Part shown: positions 33,961 through 41,841 of the stretch, in pieces
How positions within the stretch are numbered: the stretch's first letter is position 1
Layout: every line of letters begins with the position of its first letter
DNA from: Wenzhouxiangella sp042310355
Lineage (GTDB): Bacteria > Pseudomonadota > Gammaproteobacteria > Xanthomonadales > Wenzhouxiangellaceae
Assembly (NCBI RefSeq): GCF_042310355.1
Contig: NZ_JBHJMR010000009.1
Coordinates: forward strand, 1-64,000
Length of the DNA stretch: 64,000 nt
Direction: 5' to 3'
The notes under the pieces: generated by a model
Seen by the model: the letters and a program-made list of their open reading frames with translations, nothing else
What the model was told of the DNA's origin: nothing
Databases searched by the model: none
Made by a program: the position numbers and the translations under genes

Positions 33961-34428
33961 TCAGACCACGCGCATGAACGCCAGGCACGCAACCGCCAGG
34001 GCCAGCGTGGAAAAGGCCAGGGCGGCCAGTCCCAGCCCATTGTGCGGGCTTGCGCCCCGGCGCTCGTCGTGCCAGGGGCCCTGCGAGACCCGGCAATGGC
34101 CGAGACAATAGCCGCGGCGCGGCACGGTTCGGATCACCTCTTCGTCCACTCCAAGCCGGTCGAAATGGCGCCGAAGACGCGAAACGAGCACGGTCAGGGC
34201 ATCGTCGCAGACATCGCCATCACCCCAGATGGCGTCCAGCAGTTCACCCCGCCCAACGACTATGCCGGACTCGTGACTCAGCAAAACGGAGAGGAGCCTC
34301 GCCTCCCTGGGCGCCAATCGGCGCTGCCTCCCGCCTCGCTCGAGCGTGCGTGCAGAAACATCGAAATGGATTGACAGCCGCCCGAGCAGCGAATCCCCCG
34401 GGGTGGACACCGGCGTGAAATCGAGCAT
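33961..34428 (-). CDS. Membrane-anchored winged-helix regulator (ToxR/CadC type)
   Basis: 155 residues. OmpR-type winged helix at about 20-112 (RLAPREARLLSVLLSHESGI, then LTVLVSRLRRHFDRLG recognition helix, then IRTVPRRGYCLG wing), a short linker, and one C-terminal transmembrane segment (LGLAALAFSTLALAVACLAF) ending after a few residues. It thus has the ToxR/CadC topology without a periplasmic sensor domain, so it must sense through the membrane or a partner. Convergent with tsaC; targets unknown. Confidence 0.8.
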   Translation of the reverse strand: MLDFTPVSTPGDSLLGRLSIHFDVSARTLERGGRQRRLAPREARLLSVLLSHESGIVVGRGELLDAIWGDGDVCDDALTVLVSRLRRHFDRLGVDEEVIRTVPRRGYCLGHCRVSQGPWHDERRGASPHNGLGLAALAFSTLALAVACLAFMRVV

Positions 34429-34702
34429 GTCAATCCCTCCCTAAAGCGGACTTCATCACGCTTCCGATCTCTTTTTTAGACCTCTGTCGCCGGGATGGCA
34501 AGCATCTCGACAGGAAAAGCCGCGTATTCCCGGTCATCGTCCGACTTCGCCGGGGCGTCCCGATGATGGGAGCCGCCTTGCCAACGACCCTTGCACCGGC
34601 ATCGAGCGCGGCGAACTTCGCACACTCGGCAGCGAACTGCTGCTGCGCGAAATCAAGTTCATCGAGTAACCATTCCGCAACCGCAGGAGGCATAGGAGGA
34701 TC
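34429..34702. other. Intergenic region between regulator and acyltransferase
   Basis: 274 bases. An in-frame stretch ending at a TAA at 34667 (GIERGELRTLGSELLLREIK and onward) looks protein-like for about 35 codons but has no start, so it may be a small gene remnant. It should also contain the promoter of the minus-strand regulator. Nothing else recognised. Confidence 0.35.
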
Positions 34703-36082
34703 ATGCCGCGGGCGCCTCGCCCGCGGCATTCCCAAGCCCGCACCAGAGCCGGTTTATACTCCCGTCAAGCCCGACGTCGGGACAGCACCCTGCCCCCGCA
34801 AGAGAATATTCAACGCGACCTCTACCCCGACGCGCTGCGCGCCCTGGCGCTGCTCATCGTGGTATTCGGGCACTGGTTTGCGACCCTGCCGCGACTCGAC
34901 GGCGGCGAGTTGGTCGCTACCGACCATCTTCTCCATGCCTGGATCCCCGCCGCCTTTCTGACCTGGGCCGTCCAGGTTGTTCCGTTGTTCGTGTTCGTCT
35001 CCGCGGCCGTCAGCACCGACGGTGTTGCACGCCGGCTTCATCACGGGCATCCCCAGGTTCAGTGGTGGGGAAGCCGGGCCCTTCGCCTTGCCCGGCCCAC
35101 CGTCACCTACCTCGCCGCGCTGACTCTCCTCGTGATCGCGGCGCACTTCACCGGCGGACGTTTCCTGGGCACTTTCGACGGTTCGCTGACCGTTCACCTA
35201 TGGTTCCTGATCATGCTGCTGGTCGTCCAGGCCCTGCTACCGCTGAGCGTGGCGGCCGACCGGCGCTTCGGCATGCGAGCCATCCTGGGCCTGATCGTGC
35301 TCGCCGCCGTCTTCGACATCCTCCGGTCGGGCGCTTTCTGGCCTGCGCAGTGGCCCACGCTGGGGGCCCGCGTGACCGGCAGCGACGGCGGTATCGGCTG
35401 GCTCAATGCCTTCGTCGTCTGGCTGCTGCCGCAACAGCTCGGTATCGCCTGGAAGCGGGGTCGATTCGAGGGCGCCTTCACGGGATTGCTGCTGTTCGCG
35501 CTCGGCGCCGGCTGGCTGGTCGGCGCTGTGATGAGCGGCTACCCCGTGGGCATGATCGGCTTCGACCTCGAGGGCAACAGCAACATGCTGCCGCCGACCC
35601 TGGCGCTGATCGGCGTGATATGGCTGCAGGTCGGCCTGGTGCTGTTATGCGAGCGGCCGGCACGCTGGCTGCTCGACCGCGAACGCCTGGCCGGCGTCGT
35701 TGCATTCCTCGGCGCCTTCGGCATGCCGCTCTATCTCTGGCACAAGCTGGCCGAACTGCCGGCCGCCTGGCTGGGGGAGATCCTCGGCGCCCCGATCGAC
35801 GCCGGCACCCCCGGCGATCCCGGCTTCTGGAGCGGCCGATTGTGGTGGCTCGGGCTGTGCCTGCTGATGGTCGTGCCCGTGCTCGCGATCGTGGCCTGGA
35901 TCGAAACCCAGCGGCGCAAGACCGTGCCCCACGCCGAGTCGACACCGGCCATCCTTGCCGGCGGCGCCGCGCTCCTTGCCGGGTTGGGCCTGGCGCTGGT
36001 CATGGGTGCGGTGCCCGGAGCAGTCATCGGCTTGGTCGGCGTCGCGCTCGCCTCACAGCTGCTTCGCCGGCGGGTTGCTTGA
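34703..36082 (+). CDS. Acyltransferase 3 family membrane protein
   Basis: 459 residues, ten or more membrane segments. LYPDALRALALLIVVFGHW gives the family's RaxxxxxVvxxH-like start, with His in the first membrane helix; GSRALRLARPTVTYLAALTL, LTVHLWFLIMLLVVQALLPL and FGMPLYLWHKLAE follow the acyltransferase_3 (OafA/WecH-like) pattern. Transfers acyl groups to sugars or other carriers at the inner membrane; substrate unknown. Start uncertain: AGGAGG precedes the ATG at 34703, but the codons right after it form a perfect hairpin (CCGCGGGCG/CGCCCGCGG, 34704-34724), and a -10-like TATACT lies at 34755-34760, so translation may begin further in, near 34800. Confidence 0.82.
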   Translation: MPRAPRPRHSQARTRAGLYSRQARRRDSTLPPQENIQRDLYPDALRALALLIVVFGHWFATLPRLDGGELVATDHLLHAWIPAAFLTWAVQVVPLFVFVSAAVSTDGVARRLHHGHPQVQWWGSRALRLARPTVTYLAALTLLVIAAHFTGGRFLGTFDGSLTVHLWFLIMLLVVQALLPLSVAADRRFGMRAILGLIVLAAVFDILRSGAFWPAQWPTLGARVTGSDGGIGWLNAFVVWLLPQQLGIAWKRGRFEGAFTGLLLFALGAGWLVGAVMSGYPVGMIGFDLEGNSNMLPPTLALIGVIWLQVGLVLLCERPARWLLDRERLAGVVAFLGAFGMPLYLWHKLAELPAAWLGEILGAPIDAGTPGDPGFWSGRLWWLGLCLLMVVPVLAIVAWIETQRRKTVPHAESTPAILAGGAALLAGLGLALVMGAVPGAVIGLVGVALASQLLRRRVA

Positions 36083-36125
36083 CCGCATTAGAATACTGCG
36101 CACCCTCACAGCATGCGGCGACCCC

Positions 36126-36650
36126 GTGAAGCACGACGCCCAGGATCTGATCGACCTGTTCAACGCGCAGTTCGAAGCCAGTCACAACACCGTGCTGGTG
36201 CGCGGCGACGACGAGCCGCTGTACCTGCCGGCCGACGCCGACAACCCACGACACCGGATCATCTTCGCGCACGGCTTCTTCGCCAGCGCCCTGCACGAAA
36301 TCGCGCACTGGTGCATTGCCGGGCGACGACGGCGCATGCAGGTCGACTACGGCTACTGGTACCTTCCCGACGGCCGCGATGCCGACGAACAGCGCGAATT
36401 CGAGCGCGTGGAGGAAAAGCCACAGGCTATCGAGTGGGCATTCCATATCGCGGCGGGCTCGAGCTTCCGGATCAGCGTCGATAACCTCTCCGGCGCGGCG
36501 GTGGATGTCGAGCGGTTCCGGCGGCGCGTATTCGACCGTCTCGACAGCTACCAGGCCAACGGCTTTCCCGCGCGCGCCCAAAGGTTCATCGAGATTCTGT
36601 GCAACTTCTATCGGCGCGAGTGGCACCTGCCGGAAGCGCCACGCGCCTGA
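36126..36650 (+). CDS. epmC: Elongation factor P hydroxylase EpmC
   Basis: 174 residues from GTG 36126; the frame is open further upstream but overlaps the acyltransferase and is not protein-like. KHDAQDLIDLFNAQFEASHN, FAHGFFASALHEIAHWCIAG (HExxH-type metal-binding region), DYGYWYLPDGRDADEQREFE and EEKPQAIEWAF are the conserved EpmC (YfcM) signatures. The enzyme hydroxylates the beta-lysylated Lys of EF-P. The usual partners epmA and epmB are not in the window. It ends convergently with the TPR protein gene 45 bases on. Confidence 0.92.
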   Translation: MKHDAQDLIDLFNAQFEASHNTVLVRGDDEPLYLPADADNPRHRIIFAHGFFASALHEIAHWCIAGRRRRMQVDYGYWYLPDGRDADEQREFERVEEKPQAIEWAFHIAAGSSFRISVDNLSGAAVDVERFRRRVFDRLDSYQANGFPARAQRFIEILCNFYRREWHLPEAPRA

Positions 36651-36695
36651 CGCACAGGCCCTGCACCGTTCAGGTCGAAGGTGACCGCGTTCGAC

Positions 36696-38786
36696 TCATT
36701 CGGGCTGCGGCAGGGGGGGCAGATCGAGCGCCTCGCGCTCGGCGTTGATCAGCCTGAAATTGCGCGTGACCACTTGCTTGTAGCCGTCATGGCCGCGCAA
36801 CCCGGCCAGTGCGGGCCGATTGGTAAGCTGCGGGTCGCGATAACCGGCATCGATGGCCATATTGAGCAACTCCACGGCCCGTTCGTGCCGACCGTCCAGC
36901 GCTTCGAGGCTGGCCCGGATCACGCGGAACAAGGGCATGTCATAGCCCTGATCCAGCGGCGTTGCCAAACGCTCGCGCCAATGCGCGATGGTGCCGGCCA
37001 GGGCCTCTTCACGCCCGAGATGATACTGCGCGGCCGCAATGGGTATCACTTCCGCCGACATGTCGTCGAAACCGAAGCGGCGCTCGAGCGCGCCCAGTCC
37101 GCCCCAGCGCCGGTCGTAGTATTCCAGTACCGCTTCGTGGCGACCGGCCCGGCTGAGGATGTACATCACGCCGTGAGCGGCATCGAGGCTACGCGGCGAG
37201 GCCGCGGCACGGTCGCGCGCCGCGGCCACGGCCTCGTCGACCTGCCCGAGCGCCAGCAGCGCCACGTCGTATTCGCCGCCAATCAGATCCATCGATTCCC
37301 GATAGCTTCCCAGGGTGAGCTTCAGACCGCTGGCGGATGAGCGGATGAAGTCATTGCCGGACTCGAGTGCATGCCGCGCCAGGCGGTCGGCCTCGGCAAG
37401 CCGGCCGAAGGCTTCCATGGCCTCGAACTCGGCCAGGTCGCTCCAGGGCGAATCGGGAAAGTCCTCACGCATTTGTTCAACCGCGTTCAGGGCATTTGCC
37501 TCGTCACCGGCGAGCACGTGGGCGATGACGAGGTTGAAGCGGTTGCTGACGTTGAGCGGATCGATATCCGCCAAGCGTCGCCGCGCCCGCAACTCCTCGC
37601 GCAATCGCCCGGCGCTGCGCAGGTTGATGGCACGCCAGTTGAGGGCGTCCGACTGGCTGGGATTGCGTTCCAGAGCGCGCGACAGCGCCGATTCGGCGGC
37701 ATCGACGTCGCGCTCGAGGATATGCATCAGCCCGGAGACGGCATGCGCTTCGGCCAGGCGGGGATCGATCTCGAGGGCCCGTTCGAGCAGCGATTCGGCC
37801 TCGGAGATGGCCGCGGCCAGCGGCCGGTCTCCCGGGGTGATCCGCGCGTCGGAGAGCATCAGCCTGGCCAGTGCCGACTCGGCCAGGGCGGGCGCGAACT
37901 CGCCATCCAGCTCGAGTGCCTGGTCGAGCAACTCCCCGGCCCGCTCGATACCCTCGACCGAACGCCCCTGCACCAGGCGGCGAGCCTCCAGGTAAAGATC
38001 GTAGGCCTCCATGGAATCGGTGCTGTCGGCGCTGACCGCCCGTCCGTCCGAGTCGACCAGGGTCAGCGCCAGCTGATTGGCGATGGCGGCGGCGATATCG
38101 TCCTGGATGGCGAAAACATCGTTGAGTTCACGGTCATAGGTCTCGGACCAGAGGTGAAAGCCTTCATCGGCTTCGATCAGCTGGGCGGTCACGCGCAGCT
38201 CGTCACCGGCCTTGCGCACGCTGCCTTCGAGCACGTGCGCCACGCCGAGTTGCTGCCCGATCTCGGTAATGGATGCATCCTTGCCCTTGAAGGAAAACGA
38301 CGATGTGCGTCCGGACACCTTCAGTTCGCGAATGCCGGCAAGCAGGTTCAGAATTTCCTCCGACAAGCCGTCGGCGAAGTACTCCTGGTCACCTTCAGAG
38401 CTCATGTCGGCAAAGGGGAGAACGGCCACCGAAGCGGCGCGAGCGCCCGGCTCGCCGCGGAACTTGTCCCAGACCAGCCAGATCAGCGCCAGCGCCATGG
38501 CGGTCACGACCAGCATGCTGAGAACGGACAGAACCGTTTTCGTCCTTCCGGCCGAAGCGCCTTGCCGCTCGCTTGCGGCACGATTGGCCTGCTCACCGAA
38601 GAACCAGGCCACAAACAGCGCGATGGGGAACCCCAGGGCGATGACCAGAACCAGGGTCTTGAACACCCAGTCGGGTGCGCCGAAGTTGCCCAGCAGGATA
38701 TCGCCCACCTGAACCAGCAGCCAGGCGATGACGAAATAGGTGGCGGCAACACGGAAAGTACGGCGCTGCCTGAGCTCGGCGATCAC
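36696..38786 (-). CDS. Membrane protein with TolB/FlgO-like domain and TPR repeats
   Basis: 696 residues. Three membrane segments at about 13-30, 41-62 and 87-107. Next a TolB-like N-terminal domain (about 118-245: VAVLPFADMSSEGDQEYFAD, GLSEEILNLLAGI, VAHVLEGSVRKAGDELRVTA, QLIEADEGFHLWSETYDREL), then tetratricopeptide repeats to about 680. This architecture is common in Xanthomonadales-type genomes, where it is often fused to a winged helix or adenylate cyclase; here neither is present. Likely a signalling or scaffold protein at the inner membrane. Part of its N-terminus recurs as a fragment at 46748-46849. Confidence 0.8.
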   Translation of the reverse strand: MIAELRQRRTFRVAATYFVIAWLLVQVGDILLGNFGAPDWVFKTLVLVIALGFPIALFVAWFFGEQANRAASERQGASAGRTKTVLSVLSMLVVTAMALALIWLVWDKFRGEPGARAASVAVLPFADMSSEGDQEYFADGLSEEILNLLAGIRELKVSGRTSSFSFKGKDASITEIGQQLGVAHVLEGSVRKAGDELRVTAQLIEADEGFHLWSETYDRELNDVFAIQDDIAAAIANQLALTLVDSDGRAVSADSTDSMEAYDLYLEARRLVQGRSVEGIERAGELLDQALELDGEFAPALAESALARLMLSDARITPGDRPLAAAISEAESLLERALEIDPRLAEAHAVSGLMHILERDVDAAESALSRALERNPSQSDALNWRAINLRSAGRLREELRARRRLADIDPLNVSNRFNLVIAHVLAGDEANALNAVEQMREDFPDSPWSDLAEFEAMEAFGRLAEADRLARHALESGNDFIRSSASGLKLTLGSYRESMDLIGGEYDVALLALGQVDEAVAAARDRAAASPRSLDAAHGVMYILSRAGRHEAVLEYYDRRWGGLGALERRFGFDDMSAEVIPIAAAQYHLGREEALAGTIAHWRERLATPLDQGYDMPLFRVIRASLEALDGRHERAVELLNMAIDAGYRDPQLTNRPALAGLRGHDGYKQVVTRNFRLINAEREALDLPPLPQPE

Positions 38787-38931
38787 TCGAATTGCACTCT
38801 CCCGCTGGTGGCATCACTGCCGGAGCGAGTCGCTCCGGCGGGGCAGAGTGTAGCAGGCTCCTACGCGAAGAGTCGCCGGCGGTGTCCCGGCCGGGGGAGG
38901 TGGCAGCCGGCATCCGGCCGCCTCGCGATTC

Positions 38932-41730
38932 TCAGTACTGGAACCTGAGCCCGAACTCGTAGGTGCGCCCGAACTCATCGTACTGGTTGGCGTAGCGACG
39001 GTCGCCCAGGTAGGCGTAGAAGACCTCATCGGTGAGATTCGACACGTTGAATATCGCGGTCCAGTTATCGCTGAACTGATATTCCGAGGTGAAGTCAACG
39101 CGCAACTCATCGTCCACGTAGCGATCCTGGGAAGGGTCTTCCGGGTCCTCGATCTCGTCGAAGTACTCGCCGCGGTAATTTGCGGCCAGGCGCAGCGACA
39201 TCCCTCCACCGTCGTAGCCGAGCGCCAGGTTGGCGATGTTGTCGGACTGCTGCGGCAGGGGTATGTTGCCGTCCCTGAACGACACACTCGCCTCCGAGTC
39301 GACATAGGTGTAGTTGGCGATCAGCAGCAAGCCGTCCCAGGGCGACGGCAGGAATCCGAACTGCTGCACAAAGCTCAACTCGATCCCGAACAGTTCGGCC
39401 GAATCACCGTTGATGACGGTCGAGACCTCGTCGAATTCCTGCCACGGTGCCTCGCCGGCAATATCGGTTGAAACGAAGAAGTCATCGATATCCTTGTAGA
39501 AGAAACCGGCCGAGGCCACGGTCAGCTCGTCGGCGGCGTAGTAGCTGAACTCGAGATCGAAGTTGTTGGAGTAGAACGGATCGAGATCGGGGTTTCCGAT
39601 TTCGGCGACCCGGTCGCCGCCCTCGATTTCGACCAGCTGACGTGCCCCGGCATCCTCGAAGTTCGGCCGCCCCATGGTCCGCGTGAGCGCAGCACGCAAC
39701 TGCCACTCATCGCTGATATTGAAGCGCGCCTGCAGGTTGGGGAAGAAATCCGTGTATTCGTTGCTGCCGGAATACGGCTCGATCGTCGGAATACCGTCAT
39801 CCACGTCCTCGTTGACCAGCGACCTGAAGCCGGCCTGCGACTGGTCGGTGTGCTCGATGCGAACGCCAGCCATGAGATCGAGTGACCCGAGCGACACTTC
39901 CGACATCACGTAAGCCGCGTAGATGTCCTCCTCGAGCTCGTAGTCCTCGCCTTCGCTGTCGAGCAGGAAACCGGCCTGGTCGAATTCGAAATTGTCGCGA
40001 TTGTCGAAGTAGAACTGTCTCAGCCGCCGCGTATCGACGTAGGGACCGAAACGACCCAGCGGATAGTCTCTCGAGCCCGCGCCGGCCAGATCGGCCAGGG
40101 TGAAATCACCGCCGAAAGACTCGAAGTCGAAGTTGTTGGCATCGTTGAACTTCTCGCGCAGACGAATCTTGCCCCCGAACTTCAGGCGACCCGGATTGCT
40201 TCCCCAGGAATAGTAGCGGCCGGCGTTGAAGGCCAGCGAGATTTCCTCTTCCTCGGTCAGGTCACTTTCGAGCTCGACCAGGTCGAGCTCGTAGGCTTCG
40301 AGATTCTCGAGCTGATCGAGGTCGCTGCCGAAAAGCCGCGGCCTGCGGCGGTCGCCGCCGAGGTCGTAGCCGATATCGAGCCCCTCGGCAATCAGCGCGG
40401 TGCCAAGCGAAAAGGGCTCGGACGTGCTCGCCTCGGAGTAGCCGGCCTGGTAGTCGGTATCCCACTGTCCCACGGTGCTCTCGCCGCCGAAGACCAGCGA
40501 CAGGATTTCACGCGTTGCCGTGGTCTCCTTGCCGCGGCGTTCGACCTCGCCGTCGGTGTACAGACCGGCGTCGGCGCTGATCTCGACCGGGGTCGAATCC
40601 TCGAACAGGTACTCGTGCTCGAGTTCGACCTCGTTGTCGGAGAACTCGCTGTAAAGCGTGCGCAGGTACAACTCCGACCCGCCGTCGGTGCGATAGTCGA
40701 AATTGAGAACGCCGCCGACCCGCCTGCGCTCCAACTCGTAGTCGCGCTGCTCGGCAGCTTCGGGCGACCGGACCATTTCACCGGCCGGCGTCTCGATCAG
40801 CGGCCACTCGCCGGCTTCGACATTATCGACCGCGAATGCCCTGTCGTAGTAGTTGACCGACCCCGAAACAGCCAGGTTGTCGGTGCCGTTGCCAACGCTG
40901 AACAATCGCGTTCCCGTCATGCTCATCCGCGGACTGGTTTCCTCGAGCGGCTCGTTGTAGCTGCCCTCGACCCGCCCCCTGAACGAATTGCCGAGATCGA
41001 AAGCGCTGAGGGTCTTGATCTCGATATTGCCGCCGACGGCATCGGCATCCTGATCGGGTAGCAGGGACTTGGTGATCTCGACGCTTTCGACCAGTTCCGA
41101 GGACACGACGTCGAGGTTGACGGCCCGGCTGTCGTCTTCCGGCCCGGGAATTCGAAGCCCGTTGATCGTCGTCGTGTTGAATTCGGCATTGGCGCCGCGG
41201 ATTACGACGAAGCGGCCCTCGCCCTGATCGCGTTCGAGCGACAGGCCGGGAACCCGCTGAAGGGCCTCGGCAACGTTGTCGTCGGGGAACTGGCCGATGG
41301 CGTCGGCCGAGAGAACGTTGATATTGTTGAGAGCACTTTGCTCACGGGCCAGCGAAGCACTCTGAACGGCGGCCTGGCCGACGACGACCAGGCGATCCAG
41401 TTCGCTCGTGCCGCCGAGCCGGATCTCGACGCGATTTTCCTCACCGGCGACAACCTCGACCGTCTCGGTCTTGCGTGCTGCGCCGACATAGGACACCTCG
41501 ATCTCGTAGGTCCCCGGCGAGAGCTCACGAAAACGGAATTCGCCTTTGCGGTCGGTCGATGTGCGGCGATTGGTATCGAGAAGGCGTACCCGCGCGCCCT
41601 CGAAGCGAAACTCTCCTTCGGCATTGATCACGGTTCCCTCGAGGCTGGCCGAGGCCTCCTGGGCGGACGCGGATGGCATCGCGACGAACGCGAACAAAGA
41701 CACGGCAATGCAGATCAGGCTGCGGCTCAT
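38932..41730 (-). CDS. TonB-dependent receptor with carboxypeptidase-regulatory-like domain
   Basis: 932 residues. Signal peptide to Ala23, a carboxypeptidase regulatory-like beta-sandwich at about 28-105 (SLEGTVINAEGEFRFEGARV), plug domain (IGQFPDDNVAEALQRVPGLS, RFVVIRGANAEFNTTTINGL, VEITKSLLPDQDADAVGGNI) and barrel ending EFGLRFQY. This matches the large Xanthomonadales/Caulobacter-type receptors that import complex organic molecules. It is followed by a lipoprotein, PhoX and a phosphoesterase, suggesting a phosphorylated organic substrate. Outer membrane. Confidence 0.88.
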   Translation of the reverse strand: MSRSLICIAVSLFAFVAMPSASAQEASASLEGTVINAEGEFRFEGARVRLLDTNRRTSTDRKGEFRFRELSPGTYEIEVSYVGAARKTETVEVVAGEENRVEIRLGGTSELDRLVVVGQAAVQSASLAREQSALNNINVLSADAIGQFPDDNVAEALQRVPGLSLERDQGEGRFVVIRGANAEFNTTTINGLRIPGPEDDSRAVNLDVVSSELVESVEITKSLLPDQDADAVGGNIEIKTLSAFDLGNSFRGRVEGSYNEPLEETSPRMSMTGTRLFSVGNGTDNLAVSGSVNYYDRAFAVDNVEAGEWPLIETPAGEMVRSPEAAEQRDYELERRRVGGVLNFDYRTDGGSELYLRTLYSEFSDNEVELEHEYLFEDSTPVEISADAGLYTDGEVERRGKETTATREILSLVFGGESTVGQWDTDYQAGYSEASTSEPFSLGTALIAEGLDIGYDLGGDRRRPRLFGSDLDQLENLEAYELDLVELESDLTEEEEISLAFNAGRYYSWGSNPGRLKFGGKIRLREKFNDANNFDFESFGGDFTLADLAGAGSRDYPLGRFGPYVDTRRLRQFYFDNRDNFEFDQAGFLLDSEGEDYELEEDIYAAYVMSEVSLGSLDLMAGVRIEHTDQSQAGFRSLVNEDVDDGIPTIEPYSGSNEYTDFFPNLQARFNISDEWQLRAALTRTMGRPNFEDAGARQLVEIEGGDRVAEIGNPDLDPFYSNNFDLEFSYYAADELTVASAGFFYKDIDDFFVSTDIAGEAPWQEFDEVSTVINGDSAELFGIELSFVQQFGFLPSPWDGLLLIANYTYVDSEASVSFRDGNIPLPQQSDNIANLALGYDGGGMSLRLAANYRGEYFDEIEDPEDPSQDRYVDDELRVDFTSEYQFSDNWTAIFNVSNLTDEVFYAYLGDRRYANQYDEFGRTYEFGLRFQY

Positions 41731-41841
41731 TGAAATCTCCCGGAACGCTGGTATGAGTTCACCAGCGTGACAATCTCAGATGTAGCCCGAATGAACCGGC
41801 CATTAAACTCCGGTGACCGTCTCTTGAATGCCCGGAAAGCT

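Noticed and set aside
34436..34667. Small gene ending GSELLLREIKFIE
   Set aside because: Protein-like for about 35 codons, but it has no start codon or ribosome site in frame and no recognised homologue; reported only as a possible remnant in the intergenic entry.
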